48,501 nucleotides of DNA. Origin: JAUIEH01 sp964483375 (GTDB lineage Bacteria; Pseudomonadota; Alphaproteobacteria; Caulobacterales; Maricaulaceae). A program made the position numbers and the translations under genes. The stretch spans positions 1 through 48,501 of the forward strand of contig CAZABJ010000014.1 in the NCBI GenBank assembly GCA_964483375.1, given 5' to 3'. Below are positions 34,692 through 42,554 of this stretch, one piece after another (the stretch's first letter is position 1; every line of letters starts with the position of its first letter). Below the pieces are notes generated by a model, which saw nothing but the letters and a program-made list of their open reading frames with translations, did no database searches and was not told the origin of the DNA.

Positions 34692-34799
34692 GACCCGAAG
34701 CGCGCCCCCGCTTGGCCCGCGCGGCGAGCGCGGCTAAGACCTCCGCTCACCCCAGCTCTGATCGGCGCGCTCGCGCCGGGCTCTCTATCGAGGTTCACC

Positions 34800-35372
34800 A
34801 TGCCCAAGGTCATCGCGAGCGGCGTGCGCAAAGGCAATGTCATCGAGCACGAAGACGGCAAGCTTTACGTCGTGTTGTCCGCAGAAAACTTCCATCCCGG
34901 CAAAGGCACGCCGACCACCTCCATCGACATGCGCCGCATCGCCGACGGCACCAAAGTCTCGGTGCGCTACAAAACGACCGAACAGCTAGAGCGCGCCATC
35001 GTCGAGGAGATCGACCACCAATATCTGTATGACGACGGCACGAACTACGTGTTCATGAACCCCGATAACTACGAGCAGCTGGAAGTCGGCCGCGACGTGG
35101 TCGGGGACAACGCCGTGTATCTGCAAGAGAACATGGACTGCATTCTGTCCATCTATGACGGCCGCGCTATCGCCATGCAGCTGCCGCCGCGGGTGACGCT
35201 CGAAATCACGGAAACCGAACCGGTCATCAAAGGCCAAACCGCGACTTCTTCGTACAAGCCGGCCATGCTCGAAAACGGCGTGCGCACCAGCGTGCCGCCC
35301 CATGTGGGCGTCGGCGTTAAAATCGTCGTCTCCACCGAAGACGGCTCTTACGTGGAACGCGCGAAGGACTAA
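34800..35372 (+). CDS. efp: translation elongation factor P
   Basis: EF-P relieves ribosome stalling at consecutive prolines. The 190-residue protein has the three EF-P domains. The modified lysine is Lys35 in FHPGKGTPTT, equivalent to Lys34 of E. coli. The C-terminal S1-like domain ends in VSTEDGSYVERAKD. Start ATG 34800 begins the conserved MPKVIASGVRKGNV; the frame is open for a further 375 codons upstream, but that is antisense to epmA. The presence of epmA and epmB nearby supports beta-lysylation rather than rhamnosylation. Confidence 0.97.
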   Translation: MPKVIASGVRKGNVIEHEDGKLYVVLSAENFHPGKGTPTTSIDMRRIADGTKVSVRYKTTEQLERAIVEEIDHQYLYDDGTNYVFMNPDNYEQLEVGRDVVGDNAVYLQENMDCILSIYDGRAIAMQLPPRVTLEITETEPVIKGQTATSSYKPAMLENGVRTSVPPHVGVGVKIVVSTEDGSYVERAKD

Positions 35373-35437
35373 GCCCTGGCGCGCCCGGCCCGTGAGGCGT
35401 TTACTCCCTTTCGGGACGGCGGCGGCGCAGTTGAGGC

Positions 35438-36586
35438 ATGGCGAAGACGGCCGAAGAGGTGAAAGCCCGCGCGCGCGGGCTCGGCTTTGACGTCGTGGGC
35501 GTGGCGGACGCGCGCGCGCCTTGGGATGCGGGCGATCATCTTAGACGCTTTGTCGAACTCGCCCGCCATGGCGATATGGACTGGATGGAGACCACGCTTG
35601 AGCGGCGGGCCCATCCCACCGCGATGTGGCCTGAGGCGCGCTCAGCGGTGATGGTAGGGGTGAATTACGGTCCCGCCGACGACCCGCTTGCGCGTTTGGA
35701 GCGTCCGCGCGACGCGGCGATTTCAGCCTATGCGCAAGGCGCGGACTATCATGACCTTCTCAAAAAGCGCCTAAAGCAGCTCGCCCGCTGGTTCGCCGAA
35801 GAAACCGGCGAAGACGTCAAGGTGTTCGTGGACACCGCGCCTTTGATGGAGAAGCCCCTCGCGCAGCGCGCCGGGCTCGGCTGGCGCGGCAAACATACCA
35901 ATCTCATTAGCCGGGAACGCGGCTCATGGCTGTTTCTCGGCGCGATGCTCACCACCGCGGAACTGACGTCCGACGAGGCGGAGACCGACCACTGCGGTTC
36001 GTGTCAGGCATGTCTGACAATTTGTCCGACAGACGCCTTTCCCGCGCCCTACGAGCTCGACGCCCGACGGTGTCTGGCATACCTCTCGATTGAGCATAAG
36101 GGCCCGATCCCGCGCGAGTTCCGCGCCGCCATGGGCAACAGAGTGTATGGCTGCGACGATTGTCTCGCCGTTTGTCCCTGGAACAAATTCGCGCAAACCG
36201 CCCGCGAAACGTCCTTGCAGGCCCGCCCGGAATTGACCGCCGCGCGCCTGGTCGATTTGGCGCAGTTGGACGATGTGAGCTTTCGCACGGTTTTCGCAGG
36301 CACGGCGGTAAAGCGCATCGGGCGGGCCAGATTTCTCCGCAATGTAGCCATCGCGCTGGGCAATACCGGAGAGACGGCCTTGGCCAGGGACGTCGCGCGT
36401 TTGCTGGATGACGAGAGCCCCCTGGTGCGGGGCGCCGCGGTGTGGGCCCTCTGGCGCTTGACCTCCGCGGAAGACTTCGCCGCGCAACACGACGCGCTTG
36501 CGGACCGCGAACCGGACGCAATGGTGAGGGAAGAGTGGCGGCTCTGCGCGCAAAGCGCAGGTTTGGAACCGGGGGCGGAGGCGTGA
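35438..36586 (+). CDS. queG: epoxyqueuosine reductase QueG
   Basis: QueG reduces epoxyqueuosine to queuosine in tRNA anticodons, using cobalamin and two [4Fe-4S] clusters. The 382-residue protein has the catalytic Asp133 (VFVDTAPLMEKP), the first cluster cysteines 186, 189 and 192 with 196, and the second set 239, 242 and 246. A C-terminal HEAT-like region (about 285-370) has helical pairs such as RNVAIALGNTGETALARDVARLLDDESPLVRGAAVWAL, shown here only as an indicator. The mtgA start overlaps its stop by 4 bases. No other queuosine gene is in the window. Confidence 0.94.
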   Translation: MAKTAEEVKARARGLGFDVVGVADARAPWDAGDHLRRFVELARHGDMDWMETTLERRAHPTAMWPEARSAVMVGVNYGPADDPLARLERPRDAAISAYAQGADYHDLLKKRLKQLARWFAEETGEDVKVFVDTAPLMEKPLAQRAGLGWRGKHTNLISRERGSWLFLGAMLTTAELTSDEAETDHCGSCQACLTICPTDAFPAPYELDARRCLAYLSIEHKGPIPREFRAAMGNRVYGCDDCLAVCPWNKFAQTARETSLQARPELTAARLVDLAQLDDVSFRTVFAGTAVKRIGRARFLRNVAIALGNTGETALARDVARLLDDESPLVRGAAVWALWRLTSAEDFAAQHDALADREPDAMVREEWRLCAQSAGLEPGAEA

Positions 36587-37269
36587 TTCTCAAACTGCTG
36601 GGGTGGGGCGTTCGCCTGGTCGCGCTTGGGACAGCGGCGAGCATTGTTTGGGTGGGCGCCTATCGCGTGCTGCACCCGCCCGCCACGCTGACCATGCTCG
36701 CGCGGGGGCTCGACGGCATGGATGTTCGTCGCACGCCGGTGTCCCTGAACGATATCTCGCCGCATTTGGTGCGGGCGGTCATCGCCGCGGAGGATGCGCG
36801 GTTTTGTTCGCATACGGGTTTTGATTTCGACGCCATGCGCGAGGCCATTGAGGAGGCGCGCAACGGCAGGCGGCTGCGCGGCGCCTCGACCATTTCCCAG
36901 CAGACCGCAAAAAACGCGTTTCTGTGGGGCGGCGGCGGCTTCCCTCGCAAGGTCGCCGAGGCCTGGTTCACCATCTGGGGCGAGATTTTTTGGGGCAAAC
37001 GCCGCACGATGGAGCTCTATCTCAATGTCGCGGAGTGGGGCGACGGTCTGTTTGGCGCTGAAGCCGCGGCGCGCGCCTATTTTGGCGTGTCCGCAGCCGA
37101 TTTGGCGCCGCGGGAGGCGGCGCTCTTGGCGGCCGTCTTGCCGAACCCGCATGTCCGGCGCGCTGACAGGCCCAGCGATTTCGTCCGCCGAAGGGCGGCC
37201 TCCATCGAACGCCAGATCCGCGATGTCGAGCTCTCGGGCGGAGACGATTGCGTCTACCCTGACCGCTAA
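36583..37269 (+). CDS. mtgA: monofunctional biosynthetic peptidoglycan transglycosylase
   Basis: MtgA polymerises lipid II into glycan strands at the inner membrane. The 228-residue protein has one N-terminal membrane helix (LVALGTAASIVWVGAYRVL) and a GT51 domain. The catalytic Glu70 is in AAEDARFCSHTGFD, followed by GASTISQQTAKN, KRRTMELYLNVAEWG and YFGVSAADL. There is no transpeptidase domain. Start GTG 36583 overlaps the queG stop (GTGA) and has GGGGGCGGAG upstream; the longer frame from 36442 is rejected because its extra residues are antisense-like Arg-rich sequence. Confidence 0.93.
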   Translation: MILKLLGWGVRLVALGTAASIVWVGAYRVLHPPATLTMLARGLDGMDVRRTPVSLNDISPHLVRAVIAAEDARFCSHTGFDFDAMREAIEEARNGRRLRGASTISQQTAKNAFLWGGGGFPRKVAEAWFTIWGEIFWGKRRTMELYLNVAEWGDGLFGAEAAARAYFGVSAADLAPREAALLAAVLPNPHVRRADRPSDFVRRRAASIERQIRDVELSGGDDCVYPDR

Positions 37270-37339
37270 GGCCGCCGCGGCACTTGCGCCAGGCCGCGTG
37301 TGCGGGGTAGCCCAAGCCCAATCGTGACGGGGCGGCTTG

Positions 37340-38068
37340 ATGACGACGCTTATTCTCCTTCGCCACGGCCAGTCGGCCTGGAACCTCGAAAATCGTTTCA
37401 CCGGATGGGTGGACGTGGACTTGACCGCGGAGGGGGAAGCCCAAGCCCGCGCTGCGGGGCTGCGCCTGAAAGACGCCGGCGTGACGCTCGACCGCGCCTA
37501 CGCTTCGCTGCTGACCCGCGCCATTCGGACGCTCTGGCTCGCCCTTACGGAAATGGGGCAGGTCTATGTGCCGATCACCAAGGATTGGCGTTTGAACGAG
37601 CGCCACTATGGCGGGCTGACTGGTCTGAATAAGGCGGAGACGGCCGCTAAGCACGGCGAGGACCAAGTGAAAGTGTGGCGTCGTTCCTTCGACATCCCCC
37701 CGCCGGCGATGGCCGACGGCGACGCTCAAGACCCCGCGCGCGACCGGCGCTACGGCCATATCGACCCCGCCGCGCTTCCAAAAACCGAGTCGCTTAAGAC
37801 CACGCTGGACCGCGTGCTTCCCTATTGGCAGGCGGACATCGCGCCCCGCGTCGCAGCGGGCGAGAACGTCGTCGTGGCCGCCCATGGCAATTCGCTGCGC
37901 GCGCTTATGAAGCACCTGTTCGGGGTGTCGGACGCCGATATCGTCAATGTCGAAATTCCCACCGGAAATCCGCTCCAAATCGAACTCGAGCCCGGCGGAA
38001 CGCGTCTGAAATCCGCTCGCTATCTCGACGCCGAGCGCGCCGCCGACTTGCCTGTCGCACCGGCCTGA
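37340..38068 (+). CDS. gpmA: 2,3-bisphosphoglycerate-dependent phosphoglycerate mutase
   Basis: GpmA interconverts 3- and 2-phosphoglycerate in glycolysis. The 242-residue protein has the phospho-histidine His9 in LLRHGQSAWNLENRFTGW, the conserved ERHYGGLTGLNK, and the second catalytic His in VVAAHGNSLRAL. The length matches the dPGM family. ATG 37340 is preferred to the TTG three bases earlier. The gene lies 70 bases after mtgA and is followed by a convergent terminator structure. Confidence 0.94.
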   Translation: MTTLILLRHGQSAWNLENRFTGWVDVDLTAEGEAQARAAGLRLKDAGVTLDRAYASLLTRAIRTLWLALTEMGQVYVPITKDWRLNERHYGGLTGLNKAETAAKHGEDQVKVWRRSFDIPPPAMADGDAQDPARDRRYGHIDPAALPKTESLKTTLDRVLPYWQADIAPRVAAGENVVVAAHGNSLRALMKHLFGVSDADIVNVEIPTGNPLQIELEPGGTRLKSARYLDAERAADLPVAPA

Positions 38069-38076
38069 GCCGCTCA

Positions 38077-38112
38077 CAAAAATGGCGGCGCCCCAGTCCC
38101 TGGAGCGCCGCC
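38077..38112 (-). terminator. rho-independent terminator of the minus-strand gene at 38173
   Basis: Read on the minus strand, an 8-bp stem (GGCGGCGC with its complement) is extended inside by CCAG/CTGG and followed by ATTTTTG. It lies between convergent gpmA and the secreted-protein gene. On the plus strand the same stem has no T tract. Confidence 0.75.
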
Positions 38113-38172
38113 GCGGACGATCTCGCCCTGCGTCCCCTGCTGACGCGATCGCCCGGTCTGCATCCGTTCCGC

Positions 38173-39054
38173 TTAGCGGCGCAGATAGGTGAACGGACGC
38201 CCGCGTCCGACCCAGCAGGAGTAGCGCAGGTCGTTCTGGCGGATAAGGCGGACGATTTGCCGAGCCTCGCGGCGGTTCGGCGCTGAGAACAGCAGACGAT
38301 CCGCGCCGTCCACGACTGAGAAGCCAGAGCCCGCATTGCGGCGCACGGCGATCGAACGAGGGTCGAGGGCGATGCAGTTTTCATTCGCCAGGTAGCCCTG
38401 CGGGAACGCGCCCGTCCGACGGTTGAGGTAATAGGTCAACGATGCATCGGGACGGCCGATGAAGCACTGCTGGTTCAGGCGATAGTGGTCCATCACCTCG
38501 ATGGTCCGCTCCAAGACGCGCCGACGGCCCGCGGTCATGAGAATGCTGTTCCCGTCGGTCAGACGCCAGGTCCCGCCATGGCGCTCGATCTCCAGATTGC
38601 GCCGACGGACATTGATGCAGTCCTCTTCAAACCGGCGGTTCTGCCGCTGGAGCGAAACCTCGCTCACATAGTCCGACCGCCGGTCGCCGGCGCGGAAGAA
38701 CGTGAAGCTGCGGACCGTCAACTGATCGCCGTGCAAGCTGAGAAGCAGCGTGCGCCGGCCGGCCGAGAGGTCGAACTCGGCGAGTATGACTTGGGTGTCT
38801 TGCTCGATGGACGCTGCGGGACCGGAAGAAAACGCCGTGGCGTTGACCTCGCCCCATTGACAGTTTTGCGGCGAGCAGCTGCCTTCCGCACGCACGCGGA
38901 GCTGGCCGCCTTGGCGTCGGATCTCCACGACTTCGACGCCGCGTGACGCCTCGTCTGCGAAAGTTCCAATATATCGGTCTAGAGGCGCCGCGGAGGCGGC
39001 TTGAGAGAAAAACGCCGATGCGCCGCATGCGATCGCCGCTGCAAATCGTTTCAT
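38173..39054 (-). CDS. secreted protein with an N-terminal CS/CxWG domain and a duplicated Cys-bounded unit
   Basis: The 293-residue product has a signal peptide (MKRFAAAIACGASAFFSQAASA). Residues 25-140 form a beta domain with GSCSPQNCQWGEV (Cys60, Cys65), a pattern seen in a widespread secreted domain of unknown function. Two copies of a unit of about 65 residues follow. The first runs from Cys146 to the FIGRPDASLTYYL region after Cys197. The second runs from Cys227 to the WVGRGRPFTYLRR after Cys280. Each holds W or F, a T/VDG turn, a helix rich in Arg, and a final C.(I/V)GR...(T)Y. The Cys pairs probably form disulphides in the periplasm. No function can be assigned. Confidence 0.7.
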   Translation of the reverse strand: MKRFAAAIACGASAFFSQAASAAPLDRYIGTFADEASRGVEVVEIRRQGGQLRVRAEGSCSPQNCQWGEVNATAFSSGPAASIEQDTQVILAEFDLSAGRRTLLLSLHGDQLTVRSFTFFRAGDRRSDYVSEVSLQRQNRRFEEDCINVRRRNLEIERHGGTWRLTDGNSILMTAGRRRVLERTIEVMDHYRLNQQCFIGRPDASLTYYLNRRTGAFPQGYLANENCIALDPRSIAVRRNAGSGFSVVDGADRLLFSAPNRREARQIVRLIRQNDLRYSCWVGRGRPFTYLRR

Positions 39055-39178
39055 GGTTAGTCCCCAATTCGCGTTGCCCGAGGCGAGGAGCGCTTCGGCA
39101 TGGGGCGACCTTAGAAAGGCCGAGACGAACCGGCGGTGACCCGACAGTTCATGCCGCAGACAGGCTTGGGGCGAAAAT

Positions 39179-39814
39179 GTGAACGCTCACAGAGACTTAC
39201 ACTATATGCGTCGAGCCCTTGCGCTGGCTGACGCAAAGCTGGGTCGCACCGCGCCGAACCCGGCGGTGGGCTGCGTCATCGTTGCGGCCGGAGGCGGCGC
39301 GGTCATCGGCGAGGCCGCTACGGGGGAGGGCGGGCGTCCGCATGCGGAGGAGCTGGCGCTCGCGCTGGCCGAGGGCGAGACGGCGGGCGCTGAGGTCTAT
39401 GTCACCCTTGAACCCTGTGCGGAGCGGAGTTCCGGCGCGCCATCCTGTACGGAGCGTTTGCTCGCCGCGCGTCCCGCACGGGTCATCATCGCCGCACAGG
39501 ACCCGCATCCTAAAGCGGCCGGTCGGGGGCTCGCGCGCCTGCGCGAGGCGGGCGTGAGGGTGGAGACGGGATTTTGCGCGGCCGAAGCCGAGGCGCTCAA
39601 CGCCGGTTTCTTCAGCGTGGTGAGACGCGGGCGCCCGTGGGTGGCGGCGGATGACGACCCGCGTCGTTATGATGATGCGTATCGGGCGGCTGTTGACGCG
39701 GACCACGCCGGGAATTTGCGCGCGCTCGCAGACGCGGGGGTGACCCGCGTGCATGTGCCGCCAAACGGCGCGCTTGCGCAAAAGCTAGCGGCGCTCGGAT
39801 TGCTTGATGCTTGA
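39179..39814 (+). CDS. RibD-type pyrimidine deaminase without a full reductase domain
   Basis: The first 145 of 211 residues are a cytidine-deaminase fold of the RibD kind, which deaminates the pyrimidine intermediate of riboflavin synthesis. APNPAVGCVIV, the zinc motif His55-Ala-Glu57 and Cys80/Cys90 in LEPC...SC, and QDPHPKAAGRG are present. The usual GRTPPC stretch reads RSSGAPSC. Instead of a reductase domain of about 200 residues there are only about 60, whose end (LRALADAGVTRVHVP..ALAQKLAALGLLD) resembles the tail of RibD. It is either a compact family member or an internal deletion. A full RibD elsewhere is expected. GTG 39179 is used; ATG 39206 is possible. Confidence 0.75.
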   Translation: MNAHRDLHYMRRALALADAKLGRTAPNPAVGCVIVAAGGGAVIGEAATGEGGRPHAEELALALAEGETAGAEVYVTLEPCAERSSGAPSCTERLLAARPARVIIAAQDPHPKAAGRGLARLREAGVRVETGFCAAEAEALNAGFFSVVRRGRPWVAADDDPRRYDDAYRAAVDADHAGNLRALADAGVTRVHVPPNGALAQKLAALGLLDA

Positions 39815-39818
39815 GAGA

Positions 39819-39847
39819 AAAACGGGCGGCGCGTCATGCGCCGCCCG
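39819..39847 (-). terminator. rho-independent terminator of hsp20
   Basis: A 9-bp perfect stem (39825-39833 with 39839-39847) with a 5-base loop is followed on the minus strand by TTTTT. It lies 32 bases after the hsp20 stop codon. Confidence 0.85.
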
Positions 39848-39878
39848 AAGGGTCGATCGAAGGTTGGTCGAAAGTCGG

Positions 39879-40331
39879 TTAGGCGGCGTCGTCTTGAATC
39901 AGACGGCCGGCGTCCTTGGCCTGGATTTCAATCCGCCGAGGACGCTTGGCTTCCGGCGTTTCTCGGCGCAAATCGACGGACAACAGCCCGTTTTGGAGTT
40001 TGGCGCCGGTCACGATCACATGGTCGGCCAGCTTGAAACGCCGCTCGAAAGCGCGCGAGGCGATGCCTCGGTGCAGATAGCGGCGCTCGGCTTCGTCTTC
40101 CTTCCGGCCACGGATTGTGAGCGTTCCGTCGGTCACTTCAACCGCAAGGTCCGCTTCGGCGAAGCCGGCCACGGCGAGTTCGACGCGATACGACTCCTCG
40201 CCGATATCCTCGACATTAAAAGGCGGATAGCCGGGACCGCCGTCCAGGCGGGTCGCGGCGTCGATGAGATCGGCGACGCGATCGAAGCCGATCATTGAAC
40301 GGTACAAGGGGGAAAGATCGATAGTGCGCAT
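39879..40331 (-). CDS. small heat-shock protein Hsp20 (IbpA-like)
   Basis: This ATP-independent holdase binds unfolding proteins. The 150-residue protein starts MRTIDLSPLYRSMIGFDRV, the class A N-terminus of bacterial IbpA-like proteins, then has an alpha-crystallin domain (YPPFNVEDIGEESYRVELAVAGF to about residue 130) with the A-x-x-x-n-G-L motif as AKLQNGLLSVDL. The tail holds an I-x-I-type IEI at RRIEIQAK. ATG 40331 is used; the frame could start ten codons earlier, but that ATG overlaps the ribosome site. Its leader forms a ROSE-type thermometer, so translation should rise on heat shock. Confidence 0.93.
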   Translation of the reverse strand: MRTIDLSPLYRSMIGFDRVADLIDAATRLDGGPGYPPFNVEDIGEESYRVELAVAGFAEADLAVEVTDGTLTIRGRKEDEAERRYLHRGIASRAFERRFKLADHVIVTGAKLQNGLLSVDLRRETPEAKRPRRIEIQAKDAGRLIQDDAA

Positions 40332-40334
40332 TGA

Positions 40335-40365
40335 CGTCACATCCTCCATACGAAGCGACATGTCG
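40335..40365 (-). promoter_or_regulatory. ROSE-type RNA thermometer hairpin over the hsp20 ribosome site
   Basis: In the minus-strand mRNA, UCGCUUC pairs with GGAGGA around a GUAU loop, leaving one bulged G. UCGCU is the UYGCU motif that defines ROSE thermometers, and GGAGGA is the Shine-Dalgarno sequence. The stem continues outward through CAUG/UGUG (two wobble pairs), then CG/CG beyond an A:A mismatch. A second GC-rich hairpin (CCGCGC/GCGCGG) lies just upstream at about 40370-40396. This sequestered ribosome site is expected to open at higher temperature. No sigma-32 promoter was identified. Confidence 0.72.
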
Positions 40366-40548
40366 GACCGCGCGCACGAACGTCGCGGCGCGGCCTAGGG
40401 GCGTTCCGCGCTGTTCGTCCCTGTTTCAGGCGACGCGGCGCGGCGGACCCGGCTCTCCGGCGTCCTGAAACCGATGTGGGAGCGCCCTGCGACCCGTGCA
40501 AGCCCCCTAAGATTGCGGGAGAAGGCGGGCTCGTGTAGACGCCCGCGC

Positions 40549-41574
40549 ATGACCAGACGCCTTTACGCCCTGCCGTCGGCTGCGCTTGCCGCTTTGTTCT
40601 GTTTGGCCGCGTGCGGCGGTGAAAGCGAGGCTCCGCCGTCGCCGGATGACGCCGCCGCTTCAACCCTGCCTGAAGCGACAGACGACAACGGCTCCGAGCC
40701 CGGCGCGGCGCCGCCCGCGGAACCTGGCGATGTCGGCCCGCCAGAGGGATCGCTCGCTTGGGCGCTGGCGGGAGAATGGCGGCCTCCGGCTGCGCGCGCG
40801 CGCGATGAGGGGCTGGCGCCTGAGGCCGTCTTGGCGTTTCTCGGCCTCGAGCCCGGGCAGACAGTGCTTCATGCGTGGCCGGACAGTTACTATCCCGACA
40901 TTCTCAGCCCCTATCTGCACGCCAATGACGGGACCTATGTCATGGCGACCCCCGTGGCGTGGGGGGAAAACGGCGAGGCCGCCGAATGCGATGCGCGCGC
41001 CGACGACCCCTTGCTGGCGCCGTGTCCTCATGCGCGCGTCGTCTTGAATGAGGCCTCCGGAGCTTTGGCAGCGCCGGGATCGGTCGATCTCGCGCTGTCG
41101 ATTCGCTCGGTGCATGCGTGGATGGCGCTCGGCGTTGCGGAAAAGGCCATGGCCGATATTTTCGTCGCGCTGCGACCAGGCGGGGCGTTCGCGGTGATTG
41201 AGGCGCGCGCGCCTGACGGACCGCCGCAAGATCCCGGAGCCGCGTCGGGCTATGTGCAGGAAGCGTATGTGCGCCTGCTTGCCGAGGAAGCGGGCTTTGA
41301 GGCCGCGGGGGCCAGCGATTTGGGTCAAAACCTGCGCGACGACGCCGAGCATCCCTTCGGCGTCTGGACGCTGGCGCCCCACAATCGGACGTCGCCGCTA
41401 TGGGAACCCGCCGATCCCGACTTCGACCGCTCGGCCTTTGACGAAATCGGCGAACCTGACCGGATGATCCTGGTGTTCCGCAAACCTGCCGAGAGTGATG
41501 AGACCCAAGCGGAAGACGCCGACGCGGCGCCGGCGGACGACGCCTCGACCGACGACGAGACGGGGGAAGAGTGA
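40549..41574 (+). CDS. lipoprotein with a degenerate COG4798-type methyltransferase domain
   Basis: The 341-residue product has a lipobox LAAC with Cys22, a Pro/Glu/Asp-rich linker to about residue 70, a class I methyltransferase-like domain (AGEWRPPAARARDEGLAPEA, RSVHAWMALGVAEKAM, LRPGGAFAVIEARAPDG, RDDAEHPFGVWTLAP), and an acidic Ala/Asp/Glu tail. This architecture and motif order match the predicted exported methyltransferases of COG4798. The SAM-binding glycine loop, usually WPGGGW in the family, reads WPDSYY here, so enzymatic activity is doubtful. ATG 40549 is used because the signal peptide starts there. It heads an operon with the next three genes, overlapping the first by 4 bases. 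Confidence 0.75.
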   Translation: MTRRLYALPSAALAALFCLAACGGESEAPPSPDDAAASTLPEATDDNGSEPGAAPPAEPGDVGPPEGSLAWALAGEWRPPAARARDEGLAPEAVLAFLGLEPGQTVLHAWPDSYYPDILSPYLHANDGTYVMATPVAWGENGEAAECDARADDPLLAPCPHARVVLNEASGALAAPGSVDLALSIRSVHAWMALGVAEKAMADIFVALRPGGAFAVIEARAPDGPPQDPGAASGYVQEAYVRLLAEEAGFEAAGASDLGQNLRDDAEHPFGVWTLAPHNRTSPLWEPADPDFDRSAFDEIGEPDRMILVFRKPAESDETQAEDADAAPADDASTDDETGEE

Positions 41575-42236
41575 GGCGCGCCGCGCTTCTCGCGCTCGTC
41601 GTGGGCTTTGTTGGGATTGCGGACGCACAGGAGGCGGCCGACCCCATCGTCGTCACCATGGCGGATCTCTTGCCGCATCTGGACAGATATCGCGCGCTCC
41701 CGCCCGAAGATCGCGACTTGTTCGCGCTCACGTATTGTGTCGACGGCGGCATGATCGACCTGGAGGCCGTGGTGTTGCGGTATCGCGCCGGCGACGAGGA
41801 GGGCGCGCTTGGCCTTGACGACCGCGGTTGCGTGGATCCGTTGCCCAGCCCTGCGCTCTACGACCGCAATCCGTTGGTGATCATCAATCAAGCGCGGGGA
41901 GAGGCGGAGATGATCGTGCATATCACGCCGCAAGCCCCCCTCGGCGAGGCGGTGGATGCGCGCCTGTTGCGCAATGCGGCGGGCCAGGCGAGCCGGGCTT
42001 TGCGGGAGCGCGCGGGGCCGTTGGCGCTTTTGCTGCCGGGTTTCGGCGGCGTGGCGTTTCAGTGGGACGGCCCTGCGCCTCTCGACGCCTTTGCGGAATT
42101 GGAGAACGGCGAGCGCGTCGATCTGCCGGCGGTCTATGACACCGTCTATTATCGGCCCGTCTTGGACCGTCGGCTCCGGGACGCTGAGACGCTGCGCTTC
42201 GGCGTCCCGCCCGCGCGTGCGAGCCTCATTCCATGA
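41571..42236 (+). CDS. secreted protein of unknown function
   Basis: I do not recognise this 221-residue protein. It has a signal peptide (MRRAALLALVVGFVGIADAQ), two cysteines (TYCVDGG and RGCVDP) that could form a disulphide, and a mixed alpha/beta body with PLALLLPGFGGVAFQWDG near the middle of its second half. No catalytic motif is evident. It starts at GTG 41571, overlapping the stop of the methyltransferase-like lipoprotein gene, and its own stop overlaps the sterol-carrier gene by 4 bases. This tight coupling suggests a shared envelope-related process, which is inference only. Confidence 0.65.
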   Translation: MRRAALLALVVGFVGIADAQEAADPIVVTMADLLPHLDRYRALPPEDRDLFALTYCVDGGMIDLEAVVLRYRAGDEEGALGLDDRGCVDPLPSPALYDRNPLVIINQARGEAEMIVHITPQAPLGEAVDARLLRNAAGQASRALRERAGPLALLLPGFGGVAFQWDGPAPLDAFAELENGERVDLPAVYDTVYYRPVLDRRLRDAETLRFGVPPARASLIP

Positions 42237-42541
42237 CCGACGCGCTGGAGAAAATACGCGCCCGCGCCCAGGCGGCGTTGACCGCGGAGGAGGGGTTCGA
42301 CAAGCGGGTCGCCTTGGATTTCGGCGAGGCGGGGTATGTGTTTGTGGACGGGCCCGCCGGCGTGGTGTCCGGCGAACAGGGCGAGGCGGATTGTACGGTG
42401 CGGGTCAGCTTGGACAATTTCGTCGCAATTGCGCGAGGCGCGCTCGATCCCGCCAAAGCGTTTCTCCAAGGCAAACTGAAAATCGACGGCGACATGGGGT
42501 TGGCGATCGCCTTGGCCAAACGCATGGGCGAAACCGAGTGA
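42233..42541 (+). CDS. SCP2 sterol-binding domain protein
   Basis: The 102-residue protein is a single SCP2 (sterol carrier protein 2) domain, which binds lipids or fatty acyl groups in a hydrophobic tunnel. DCTVRVSLDNFVAIARGALDPAKAFLQGKLKIDGDMGLAIAL is the conserved core (key parts: ALDPxxAFxxGKLKIxGD). It lacks a signal peptide, so it acts in the cytosol although its two upstream neighbours are exported. ATG 42233 overlaps the previous stop (ATGA). The ligand is unknown. Confidence 0.88.
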   Translation: MTDALEKIRARAQAALTAEEGFDKRVALDFGEAGYVFVDGPAGVVSGEQGEADCTVRVSLDNFVAIARGALDPAKAFLQGKLKIDGDMGLAIALAKRMGETE

Positions 42542-42554
42542 GCGGACCGACGCC

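Noticed and set aside
33675..34799. 375-codon in-frame extension upstream of efp
   Set aside because: It is antisense to epmA, and EF-P begins at the conserved MPKVIASGV.
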